From a virus, in IMG/VR virus record IMGVR_UViG_3300046007_003085, positions 1-25,367 of that record: a stretch of DNA of 25,367 bases, one strand, 5' to 3'. The position numbers and the translations under genes are program-made. This document shows positions 6,119 to 13,733 of the stretch, one piece after another (positions within the stretch are counted from its first letter, which is position 1; every line of letters begins with the position of its first letter). The notes beneath the pieces were generated by a model. The model was not told the origin of the DNA. It did no database searches and worked only from the letters and a program-made list of their open reading frames with translations.

Positions 6119-6705
6119 CGGTTCGGGAGGATGTAGATGATGCCGCGACGCGCACCTACGCATCGGCTGGGATGGTTGTAGTAGAAGCTGTAGCCGTACT
6201 TCTGCGTCAGGGTCTTGGCCTTATAAATTGCGTCCAGCTTTTCCTTGATGTAGCCGAGGCAGATGTCGTGGCCGTTGTAGCTGTCGTATCCAAGCTGTCC
6301 GGTCGGCTCCTTGAAATCGTGGATGGCAATGACTGGATGCAGGTCGTATCGGTTGATTGCCTCAAGCTCTTCGAGGAGCGGCAGGTAGTCGTTCCAATGG
6401 GCGTCGAGAAAGAAAATCGTGTCGTGTCCAATTCCGTGATGCGGGATGAACCAGTTCATGCAGGCATCGCTGCTGCCCTCGAACATTTCGACGTAGACCT
6501 TCTCGCGCTTAAACTTCTCCTTAGCTCTCTCAACCAAGTCGTGGTTCAGCTCGCATGAAACGGTCTTGAGGAAGTTTTTGGCCAACCAAACGGTAGTGTC
6601 CGCTTCGTGAGTGCCGGTTTCGACAGCAGTCGTCAGCTCGAAGCGTTCTTTGAGGTAAAGAAACTCCTGCTCGATGAATGTGTCTCCATTGAAAGGTGAA
6701 CCCAT
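6115..6705 (-). CDS. Class I SAM-dependent methyltransferase-like protein
   Basis: Encodes 196 residues. TAVETGTHEADTT at 26-38 looks like the SAM-binding glycine loop of a class I methyltransferase. VSCELNHDLVERAKEKF at 49-65 fits the acidic residue that holds the ribose, and DTIFFLDAHW at 95-104 with VIAIHDF at 125-131 resembles the strand-4/5 motifs of sugar or small-molecule methyltransferases. It lies between two GT25-type glycosyltransferase genes, with a four-base overlap to the one downstream, so O-methylation of a transferred sugar is a reasonable guess. The start is preceded by the A/T leader AAAATT. The substrate cannot be read from the sequence. Confidence 0.65.
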   Translation of the reverse strand: MGSPFNGDTFIEQEFLYLKERFELTTAVETGTHEADTTVWLAKNFLKTVSCELNHDLVERAKEKFKREKVYVEMFEGSSDACMNWFIPHHGIGHDTIFFLDAHWNDYLPLLEELEAINRYDLHPVIAIHDFKEPTGQLGYDSYNGHDICLGYIKEKLDAIYKAKTLTQKYGYSFYYNHPSRCVGARRGIIYILPNR

Positions 6706-6709
6706 AATT

Positions 6710-7312
6710 TTAGTCGGCTAAAGGACAGTCCTCTTGATCCGCAACTCGCGGGAAAATTGTGAAGCATTTCAGATGCTGGCGGCTCTTGAAGTACATCTGC
6801 AAATCGATTGGCGCGAAGACCTCTTCGTTCGTTTCGATGAGAGTCTTGAGAGCCTTTTTTCGGACGATGTAGCAGTGAGTGCAAAGCGGCATCCCCTCGA
6901 AGAGGTTGGAATCCAACTCGCTTGAGAGCTTTCCGTGCGCGCAGCAGGAGCCAGGATAGAGAATATCCCAATCCTCGGGCAGTTTTGTTAGTGCGCGTTC
7001 GATTGTTTCGCGCCAATGAGGACGGAACAGGATGTCATCCTCTAAGACCATCACCATGTCCGGCGTGGAAGGATCGAAATCCAGCGCGTTCCATAGCATC
7101 CAATGGGACATCGTGCATCCAACGTGCTTGGAGCAGATGAGGTAGCCTGAGCCGGGAGCATCCACCTCGTACGGAATGCTCGCTTTCAGACCGGACTTCG
7201 CGCCGTTCAGGCCATAGAAAATGCGATAGTCCGTGATTCCGGCGGAATCTAGGTTTCTTTGTAGGCGCGGGATGCGAGAACTACCTCGCATCGTGATAAC
7301 GACCGTTTGCAC
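6710..7312 (-). CDS. GT25-family glycosyltransferase (copy 1)
   Basis: Encodes 200 residues from a GTG at 7312, four bases after the upstream stop. An ATG seven codons in (7291) would remove the first beta-strand (QTVVITMRGSSR) that aligns with the paralog, so GTG is preferred. GT25 features are GCTMSHWMLWNAL at 65-77, MVMVLEDDILF at 86-96, LPEDWDILYPGSCCA at 111-125, CTHCYIV at 144-150 and APIDLQM at 167-173. The same motifs in the same order occur in the gene at 5489-6118, so the two derive from a duplication or were acquired together. The product should transfer a hexose to a surface or virion glycan; donor and acceptor are unknown. Confidence 0.75.
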   Translation of the reverse strand: MQTVVITMRGSSRIPRLQRNLDSAGITDYRIFYGLNGAKSGLKASIPYEVDAPGSGYLICSKHVGCTMSHWMLWNALDFDPSTPDMVMVLEDDILFRPHWRETIERALTKLPEDWDILYPGSCCAHGKLSSELDSNLFEGMPLCTHCYIVRKKALKTLIETNEEVFAPIDLQMYFKSRQHLKCFTIFPRVADQEDCPLAD

Positions 7313-7316
7313 GGGG

Positions 7317-7934
7317 TTATTTCAGTTTTCGATAGATGGCAAAAACGCTCTCGCTCAGGTCAAATCGCGAGACAAATTCGCAGCGTTTCAGGACGAACTT
7401 GAGAGCAGTCTGGGTTGATTCCCAGTTCACATCGTCCATCACGATGTAGCCACCAACCTTCAGCTTCGGAAGCCAGTTGACGACATCGCTCGTAGACGGC
7501 CATTCGGCGTGATTGGCGTCGATGTGAACCATGTCCATGTCAGGCAGGAATCGCGACGCATCCCATGACGACATGCGGCAGAACTGAATCTGCTTCACAA
7601 CCTGCGCTCGGACGCAATGACCAACGAACGATTCGTAATGCTTGTCCAGATCGAGTGTCGCCCACCAGTCCTGATTAGCACTCGTCTCGTCGTCGATGCA
7701 GTCCTCTTTCTTCCAAGAGTCGATGGCATAAACGGTTCCGCTTCCATTCAGCTTGCAGGCTTGAGCAAGAGCGAGCGTTGACTTGCCCTCGAAGACGCCA
7801 ACTTCGGCGATACGCTGCGGCTTGGTTTCGAGAACAAGTTTGGCAATTTCCAAACCTTTCTTCGGGTCGCACCAGCCGCCCATCTTCGGGAAGTTGTCGG
7901 CGATAAACTGAACGATGTTTTCTTCGTTTCCCAT
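7317..7934 (-). CDS. Class I SAM-dependent methyltransferase (Methyltransf_24-like)
   Basis: Encodes 205 residues with a clear Rossmann methyltransferase pattern. RIAEVGVFEGKSTLALA at 41-57 is the SAM-binding loop, TVYAIDSW at 67-74 carries the acidic ribose-binding residue, MVHIDANHAEWPSTSDVV at 135-152 and GGYIVMDDVNW at 161-171 match the later strands. The HIDANH-type motif with a downstream Asp-Asp is typical of the Methyltransf_24 group (CmcI/macrocin O-methyltransferase-like), which often modify sugars. It is the first gene of the carbohydrate cassette, six bases after the portal stop, and is preceded by GATAAGAATT. The SAM-binding fold is well supported; the substrate is not. Confidence 0.75.
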   Translation of the reverse strand: MGNEENIVQFIADNFPKMGGWCDPKKGLEIAKLVLETKPQRIAEVGVFEGKSTLALAQACKLNGSGTVYAIDSWKKEDCIDDETSANQDWWATLDLDKHYESFVGHCVRAQVVKQIQFCRMSSWDASRFLPDMDMVHIDANHAEWPSTSDVVNWLPKLKVGGYIVMDDVNWESTQTALKFVLKRCEFVSRFDLSESVFAIYRKLK

Positions 7935-7939
7935 AATTC

Positions 7940-10189
7940 TTATCCCTGACGCGCCAAGTTGGACTCGGCAGTTGCATTCGCTCGCTGAATATCAGCGGTT
8001 GTCTTGGCATTCCGGCGAGCCAAGTCGGCCATCGCCTTCGTGTTCTGACGCTGAATGTTGGCCATAGTCTCGGCATTCTGGCGAGCGATTTTCGCCTGAA
8101 CCTCCGCATTCATCACGGCGGTGCGAGGATCGACTCCCTGCTGGATAGCCATCGCCTGCTGTTGCTGCGCCATTGCCTGCTGCTGCTCGGCCAGCATCTG
8201 ACCAAGCTGTTCAACGGTCTGGACAAGCATCTGGAGCTGCTGCGCGTAGGCTTCGACCTGAGGACGACGAGTAGGATCGGTGGAGAGACGAGCCAGATGA
8301 TCCTGAACGTGCTGACCAATACCTTGCAGGAAGAGCATAATCTCCTGCGGATTGCCGCCCTGCTGGATCGAGGAAGCAGCTTCGTTCGCCGCCGCAAGAT
8401 GCGTGTCGATGTGAACGATGTGGTTCTGCGTATCGGTGACGATGGCCATGTTGCCCTGGCGCAGCGACGAATGCTCCAGAACAGCCAGAGCGGTCTGATC
8501 TTGAACTCGCGAAGATTGGATCTGAGTTGGCAGATAACGATCCACCATTTGTTGGCCAACCTGAGCGGCGATGTAGTCGCGCAAAAGGCTAACCTTACCA
8601 CCCTCTGGCAAAGAACCGAGAAGTCCGAGCAGAGAGCCAAGGAGCTGCTGCTTCGCGAACTGAGAACCTTGGCCAACCGTGCGAGTCGCTTCAACGAAGT
8701 CGATATCAAGCATCGCCTGAACCGGAACGCCGCGCTCAGTGCAACGACGCTGGAACTCAATCGCATCCTTATCCGATTTGGTAATCGGGTTCAGGTTGGG
8801 ATTGGAGGCTCGGTTGTACCGCTCTTCGAAGAAGGAATCGAGCTGGTTGTAATACCGGCTGAGCTGCGTCTTACCGATTGCTGACTGCTGCGCCACGATG
8901 GCTTGGATTTCAGTCGCAGTTCGTGGGTTGCCAGCCGGTTTGTTGAGCGATTGGCGATACTGAGAGAGATTGCCCTGAAGAACATTCTCAAGGTCCGCGT
9001 TGACCGCCATAGGAGCGTCCAGAACGCCAGCAATGTTCTGCTGAATGACTTCGTAGTCTGGCGGGAGAATGGCATACGGTCCTTGCTGAACGACGCTTGT
9101 TTTGCTGAGAGCGTTCGGGTTGAGGGGACGGAAGAGGATCTGGGTGCGAGCGAATGCGCTGTCCACCATCGAGCAGCGGAGCCGGTTCTTAAGCTCCATT
9201 GCCTGAAGCATCTTGATACCAAGACCCTTTACGCCGTGATGCTCGCCATCACCACGGTCGTAATACATCGGATGAATGATCTGCTCCCACCGCTTGTAAC
9301 GGCGCAGCTTCCGATACATGAAGTTCTCGCTGTCCCGCTCATCGATGATGGCATGGCTGATCTGGCCATCGAACTCCTTGTAGAAGATGTGGGACATCAG
9401 TACGACCTCTGACCGTGCGGAGAACGTGATGTCGTTTGAGCGGAGTTGACGTTGGAAGAACTCCCAATCGTACTGAACGCCGGAACGGTACGGCTCAGGC
9501 ATCGCGGCACGGATACGCTGGCGAACGTAGTCCACGTTCCAACCGGCAGCAGTCGCAGCTTTCTCGTCTTGGATCTTCTCGAACAAATCATCCACGCCCA
9601 TACGAGTGCGGACGCAGGCCACCTTCCAATCGCTGACATTGGACTTGGTGCCATCGGGGACGAGAAGATCCGTCGCCATGATGGCTTTGCACCGCCAGTT
9701 GGAGCTGTCTTCGAAGATTAGCGGACCATTTCCAATGAGGACCATCTCACGCTGCGAGAGCTGCATGATGTAGTCGAAGTCCTTGTCCAGCTTCTGGAGA
9801 CGGTCGAACTCCTCGGTGATGATCTTCGACCACTCCTCCCGCTTATCCATGTCATTGCCGTAAGCGGTACGAATTGTCGCGTAGGTCGGAACCTCGGCGA
9901 ACACATCGTAGAAGGCTGACATGGCCAACGTGAGGAATGCTTCCGACTCGCGGAAGTTGACGTTGGTACGGAACGCTTGGTTGTTTCGTCGCAACTCCGC
10001 CGGATTGTACGGAGGATTGCCGTCAACAAGACCACGGAGCTTTGCGCGGGTGCTATTCCGCAGCTCGTCGGCCATGATGAGCTTTTGGAATATCTCGCGA
10101 GCCGATGCCGCGTCGGCAATACGAGTTTCGGGAGCTTTACCCTCCTCGTTTATGGTTTCGAGCGGCAGTTGGGCTAGGTTTCCGTACAT
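7940..10189 (-). CDS. Portal protein
   Basis: Encodes 749 residues, the usual size for a podovirus portal, located directly downstream of terminase and a small Zn-type protein. Portal forms the dodecameric ring at one capsid vertex through which DNA enters and leaves. Supporting features are a helical N-terminal half containing SEAFLTLAMSAFYDVF and EEWSKIITEEFDRLQKLDKD, the central segment GNPRTATEIQAIVAQQSA (a portal-like clip/stem pattern), and a long helical C-terminus. The C-terminal 110 residues are Gln/Ala-rich (EQQQAMAQQQQAM) and end in five 11-residue repeats, like the helical barrel of P22-type portals. Its ATG overlaps the upstream gene by 16 bases and is preceded by GGAAAAAACGAC. 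Confidence 0.8.
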   Translation of the reverse strand: MYGNLAQLPLETINEEGKAPETRIADAASAREIFQKLIMADELRNSTRAKLRGLVDGNPPYNPAELRRNNQAFRTNVNFRESEAFLTLAMSAFYDVFAEVPTYATIRTAYGNDMDKREEWSKIITEEFDRLQKLDKDFDYIMQLSQREMVLIGNGPLIFEDSSNWRCKAIMATDLLVPDGTKSNVSDWKVACVRTRMGVDDLFEKIQDEKAATAAGWNVDYVRQRIRAAMPEPYRSGVQYDWEFFQRQLRSNDITFSARSEVVLMSHIFYKEFDGQISHAIIDERDSENFMYRKLRRYKRWEQIIHPMYYDRGDGEHHGVKGLGIKMLQAMELKNRLRCSMVDSAFARTQILFRPLNPNALSKTSVVQQGPYAILPPDYEVIQQNIAGVLDAPMAVNADLENVLQGNLSQYRQSLNKPAGNPRTATEIQAIVAQQSAIGKTQLSRYYNQLDSFFEERYNRASNPNLNPITKSDKDAIEFQRRCTERGVPVQAMLDIDFVEATRTVGQGSQFAKQQLLGSLLGLLGSLPEGGKVSLLRDYIAAQVGQQMVDRYLPTQIQSSRVQDQTALAVLEHSSLRQGNMAIVTDTQNHIVHIDTHLAAANEAASSIQQGGNPQEIMLFLQGIGQHVQDHLARLSTDPTRRPQVEAYAQQLQMLVQTVEQLGQMLAEQQQAMAQQQQAMAIQQGVDPRTAVMNAEVQAKIARQNAETMANIQRQNTKAMADLARRNAKTTADIQRANATAESNLARQG
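7946..8110 (-). repeat. Five 11-residue (33-base) repeats at the portal C-terminus
   Basis: Portal residues about 694-748 consist of five consecutive hendecads: NAEVQAKIARQ, NAETMANIQRQ, NTKAMADLARR, NAKTTADIQRA and NATAESNLARQ. The DNA is repeated imperfectly with the same 33-base period. Hendecad periodicity indicates a nearly straight or right-handed coiled coil, fitting an extended portal barrel projecting into the capsid. Confidence 0.85.
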
Positions 10190-10794
10190 GGTCGTTTTTT
10201 CCAGCAGTGAGCTGGCAAGTTTGCGTTCTCTGTAGCGTCCGTAAATTTATGGAGTGTTTCAATGGGAAACCACACCATGCTTCTAATGAAGCAACCACAA
10301 AATTCACAGCTTTGAAGCTGGTCGTCTAGTGGCGTTGTTCCGTGTTGAGAAAGCGTTCTAACAGCTTCCTTGAGGACGCGAGCGTTACATCCGGTGCATC
10401 CAAGCGGTTTCCGGTTGAACTGACATCCGGCGCAAATGCTCGCCCTTCGAATCGCTTCCGCCTGATCCACCTTACCGCCGCCAACGGTCAGCCCATGAAT
10501 CAGGCTCATGCTGAAGCGGATAACGTCTCCGATCTGAAGAGATTTCAAACCTTTTGGCTTAGGAATCTCAACTTCATCGTAGGAACAATCAGCACCGTTA
10601 CGGCACTGATACTCGGTGATTAAGATGTCGAGGTTGTCTGGAACTTTTACCGCGTTGGCGGCGTAATGGTTTCGGACGAACTCGCGGAGCTGTGGCAATG
10701 AACCAGCCGGTATCTCGATTCCGGTTTCAGGAACGCGGTAGTTCCATCCGCCAGGGATTACATTGTGTTCATTGAGAATCTTGTAGCCGCTCAT
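10174..10794 (-). CDS. Cys-rich zinc-binding-type protein between terminase and portal
   Basis: I start this at the ATG at 10794, which overlaps the terminase stop (ATGA); a longer frame from 10845 would run deep into terminase. The 206-residue product opens with a conserved-looking GGWNYRVPETG at residues 15-25. It carries Cys at 64 and 70, then a compact cluster C121-x2-C124, C133-x2-C136, C163-x2-C166-x-C168 and C197 and C203. CAGC, CTGC and CEFC pairs look like two structural zinc sites. It may be a small-terminase or portal accessory protein, because it sits between the packaging motor and its docking ring, but I do not recognise a named family. Confidence 0.65.
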   Translation of the reverse strand: MSGYKILNEHNVIPGGWNYRVPETGIEIPAGSLPQLREFVRNHYAANAVKVPDNLDILITEYQCRNGADCSYDEVEIPKPKGLKSLQIGDVIRFSMSLIHGLTVGGGKVDQAEAIRRASICAGCQFNRKPLGCTGCNARVLKEAVRTLSQHGTTPLDDQLQSCEFCGCFIRSMVWFPIETLHKFTDATENANLPAHCWKKRPCTET

Positions 10795-12470
10795 ACGTCC
10801 CCGTCGTAGTAAATGGAGTCTGCGTCCCTCACCAGCTTTTCCCATACCTTGTCAGCTTTTGTTGCTCGCGGTTCAAAGGAGGCGGTTTTACGCACCAGAT
10901 CAAGCAAGACTACAGCAGCGTCGGCCAAGTCAGGAGATTTACCAGTCCTTTGCTTCATCACAGTCTTCGATTCGACGGATATCTTACGCTTCCCATCGTC
11001 GAACATTCGCGCACAGAACTCCTGCAACGTCTCGATGTCCATGCCGCCGACCCGTTCCTCGACAACCCATTTACGCATCGAGAACCAGAGTTCCGTCACC
11101 TTGCGGTCGTAAGCCTCATTGCATGGCCTACTATCCTCGTCGCTGACCGGAATGGTCGATGGAGAGCCGCCGAACTCGACGCGATGAACCACACCCCATT
11201 CGCGAGTCAGAATGTCCGCAAGACCGCCACCCTCACCGCTTGAATCGAGAGCGAACTTATCGGGTGGAACACCGCGCTTGTTGCATTCCTCTTTAACTCG
11301 ATTGGCTATCTGGTAATGGACCGGCTCGGTGAGCTGTGCGTTGGGCGATATCTGGATGATGTCCTGAAAGAGAATGCTCAGCTTGTCGTTAGCGGTGCCA
11401 ACCTTGGCAAAGCGAAGGACGCATCTATCGCCGCCAAAACCCGGATCAAGACCGGCAACAATTTGGACGTTTGTAGTAAACACCAAATTTTTTGTAGGTG
11501 TGTGCGTTTCGATAAGCGACTCGGACAGCACTGTCTTGACCATGCCGTCAGGACTCCAGAATCCGCGTGTGTACTTCCAGAACGTAGGACTCTGCTCGCC
11601 CTCATGGCGCATTGCCGACAAGACCTGATCTTGAGTGATGAGATATGGGTACTTCGTTCGCCCCTCGGTGATGTTCGGCGACTTCATGCCGTCGAAACGT
11701 CGGCACATACCGCGTTCCGTCAGCCAATGCTGATCTTCAATCGTGACGCTGCGCCACCCTTTTGCCGGTGTGCAGAATCTGCCGTGCGGATCGAACTTTG
11801 ATGCCGGATTCCCGATGACCAGCATCTTGAACTCGCGGCAACCCTTGGAGAGGTTTGTACAAGCCTCGAACGCCGCTTCAGGCGTATCTGTCGCTTCGTC
11901 GATGATGACCATCACGCGTTCCGCATGGATACCCTGAATGTTGGCCACCGCCTTCGAGGTGTTACCTTCGGCGACGGCGATAGCTGAAATAGAGTGCCGG
12001 TCGTCACCTTTGACAGCCTGTAACGCCATCTTCGAATCGACCATGTTGCCGGGGAATCCTCGCGATTTCCGAACAAGATCCTGAAGATTAGCCCACATAC
12101 GCTTTCGGATCATCTTCGCGGTCGTCGATGTCAGGACAACCGTTGACTTGGCAGGGTTGGCCAACCACCAGACCGTCGCAAAAAGCGTTGCGCCAAAGGT
12201 CTTTCCGCTCGCTCCGCATCCCGCCCAGCCAACGTAGTCATGCTCGCAGAGGCTTTCGACTTGAGCTTCGAGCCATGGGTTCCAGCTCATCTTTGGCCAG
12301 AGCATTTTCGTCGCATTCTGAAAATGTTCGAAAGTACCTAGTCCACCCTCGTTTGGTTGGAGTCGGTTGCGGAAAGCGTACAGCTCCAGTTCAAGATCGG
12401 GAATCTTGACGGGAGAACGTATTCCGTACTTGTGGTCGATCAGTGGATTCTCAGACACTTGCTCTGCCAT
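10791..12470 (-). CDS. terL: Terminase large subunit
   Basis: ATP-driven DNA packaging motor and headful or cos nuclease. From the ATG at 12470 (AAGG seven bases upstream) the product has 559 residues. The ATPase domain has a Walker A GCGASGKT at 84-91 and Walker B VMVIIDEATD at 186-195. The nuclease domain has AGLDPGFGGDR at 339-349, FALDSSGEGGG at 406-416 and SPDLADAAVVLLDL at 512-525, giving the three expected acidic positions (Asp342, Asp409, Asp514 or Asp517). The frame extends to a TTG at 12536, but that would overlap the diverging gene. It leads the leftward head operon. A separate small terminase is not obvious. Confidence 0.92.
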   Translation of the reverse strand: MAEQVSENPLIDHKYGIRSPVKIPDLELELYAFRNRLQPNEGGLGTFEHFQNATKMLWPKMSWNPWLEAQVESLCEHDYVGWAGCGASGKTFGATLFATVWWLANPAKSTVVLTSTTAKMIRKRMWANLQDLVRKSRGFPGNMVDSKMALQAVKGDDRHSISAIAVAEGNTSKAVANIQGIHAERVMVIIDEATDTPEAAFEACTNLSKGCREFKMLVIGNPASKFDPHGRFCTPAKGWRSVTIEDQHWLTERGMCRRFDGMKSPNITEGRTKYPYLITQDQVLSAMRHEGEQSPTFWKYTRGFWSPDGMVKTVLSESLIETHTPTKNLVFTTNVQIVAGLDPGFGGDRCVLRFAKVGTANDKLSILFQDIIQISPNAQLTEPVHYQIANRVKEECNKRGVPPDKFALDSSGEGGGLADILTREWGVVHRVEFGGSPSTIPVSDEDSRPCNEAYDRKVTELWFSMRKWVVEERVGGMDIETLQEFCARMFDDGKRKISVESKTVMKQRTGKSPDLADAAVVLLDLVRKTASFEPRATKADKVWEKLVRDADSIYYDGDV

Positions 12471-12524
12471 AGTTTGGCCTTGCATTAGTTGTCGTTGGAC
12501 TTGAGGTTGTGCGAAAGGAAAAAT
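12471..12524. promoter_or_regulatory. Divergent intergenic region between terminase and fibre genes
   Basis: Only 54 bases separate the terminase ATG (12470) from the fibre ATG (12525). The two main late operons diverge here, so promoters for both should be in or near this stretch. I see no convincing pair of -35/-10 boxes. The only clear signal is AAGGA (12515-12519) five bases before the fibre ATG. Promoters may overlap coding sequence or be of a type that is not recognisable by eye. Confidence 0.4.
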
Positions 12525-13730
12525 ATGCCGTCGCAACTTGTTTCTTCATCCGGCTGTTGCCAGCCTTGCGACTCCGAGCCGGTAGTCGTGAATATCCCCG
12601 GTCCTCAAGGAGCAGCGGGTACAAACGGCACCAATGGCACGAACGGAATTGATTCGTTCACCTACACAACGGCTGCGTTTTTTGTTCCTGCGCTTGGTTC
12701 GAGCGTTCTTGTTTTCGTCGATAATACCGAGTTTCTGCCCGAATCAGTCGCCGGACAGTTCTTCGTTTCGATTCAGGGTCTTGGGTACATGCAGGTTCTG
12801 TCGGTTGACGGCTTGCAGCTAACGCTTCAAAACCCTGCTCCCGGTGTTCTCGGCATTGCCAATGCGATTCCGACTACGCTGATTCCTCCCGGTTCGCTCA
12901 TCACGCTAGCTGGAGCGATTGGTCCTACGGGTGCTGCGGGTGTTTCTGGCGGTGCGCCGATTGGAGCTTCCTACATTTGCCGAACAGCAGATGGAACTCT
13001 AACGAACGAGACTGCCCTCGATTCGCTTGCCGCCGGTTACATGAAGACCGCCGGATCTGGCGGTGCTGGCGTCGTCTCGACGGCTGCGACGGTGCCGGTT
13101 GGCGACATCAGCGGTACGTTGCCGATTGCCAAGGGTGGGACGAATGTTACGACCGTTCCGTCTAATGGTCAGATTCTGATCGGCAATGGAACCGGATACA
13201 CGGTGGCCAGCTTGACTCAAGGGTCTGGCATTACGATTACGCCGGGAGCTGGAACCATTTCAATCGCATCGACGGCTGGACCTGCGTTTAGCTACGTCAC
13301 GTTTACGCGCAGGGTTGATTCTGGAACGCTTCCATTTGTTAACCCATCACCTGTAAATCAAAACATTTTTAGCAGTACAAATTATCCAAGTACAAACTAT
13401 ACCGGAATTGATACTGCCTCTGGATTTAATTCTGTAAACGGAAGGTTTGTTGTTCCTTACGCTGGATACTACAGGTTAGACGCTTTGTTTATTTTTACAC
13501 CTGCTGCTGGAAGTTATGCCAACGCTTCAATTAGAAAAAACGGATCAACAACTCTTCTTCCATTAAGCGAAACGGCAACAATTTCTCCGGTTGCGATTGG
13601 GCCGTTTTTTCTTCAATACATAGATCAAGCTGTTGCCGGTGATTATTACGAGCTTGTTGTTACGTCTTTTGGATCTGGCGGAACAGTCGGAGCTAACTCT
13701 TCCTTCTCCATCCAGCGGATTCAGGCTTAA
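12525..13730 (+). CDS. Collagen-stem, C1q-like-head tail fibre protein
   Basis: From the ATG at 12525 (AAGGA five bases upstream) the product has 401 residues; a TTG at 12489 would add 12 residues that overlap terminase. It has a Cys-rich start (GCCQPCDSE), a collagen-like run GPQGAAGTNGTNGTNG at 26-41 and a second GAIGPTGAAGVSG at about 131-143. A phage tail motif block follows (SGTLPIAKGGTN, NGQILIGNGTGY) at about 186-248. Residues about 255-401 form a C1q/TNF-type jelly roll with GRFVVPYAGYYRLDALFIF in the middle. Such proteins trimerise through the collagen-like helix and bind ligands with the globular head, so a receptor-binding fibre is likely. The head is encoded by AT-rich DNA (35-43% GC) unlike the stem. 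Confidence 0.75.
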   Translation: MPSQLVSSSGCCQPCDSEPVVVNIPGPQGAAGTNGTNGTNGIDSFTYTTAAFFVPALGSSVLVFVDNTEFLPESVAGQFFVSIQGLGYMQVLSVDGLQLTLQNPAPGVLGIANAIPTTLIPPGSLITLAGAIGPTGAAGVSGGAPIGASYICRTADGTLTNETALDSLAAGYMKTAGSGGAGVVSTAATVPVGDISGTLPIAKGGTNVTTVPSNGQILIGNGTGYTVASLTQGSGITITPGAGTISIASTAGPAFSYVTFTRRVDSGTLPFVNPSPVNQNIFSSTNYPSTNYTGIDTASGFNSVNGRFVVPYAGYYRLDALFIFTPAAGSYANASIRKNGSTTLLPLSETATISPVAIGPFFLQYIDQAVAGDYYELVVTSFGSGGTVGANSSFSIQRIQA

Positions 13731-13733
13731 ACC

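Noticed and set aside
6119-6163. N-terminal extension of GT25 copy 2
   Set aside because: The added residues (His/Pro/Arg-rich) do not belong to the fold, and the ATG at 6118 makes the standard ATGA overlap.
8162-8884. 240-codon plus-strand open frame opposite portal
   Set aside because: Antisense to a confident portal gene, Leu/Arg-rich without motif.
10795-10845. N-terminal extension of the Cys-rich protein
   Set aside because: It would lie wholly inside terminase; the ATGA overlap at 10791-10794 is the usual junction in this operon.
12489-12536. Longer starts (TTG at 12489 plus strand, TTG at 12536 minus strand) for the two diverging genes
   Set aside because: Both would make the genes overlap head to head; ATG starts at 12525 and 12470 have better ribosome sites and leave a spacer.
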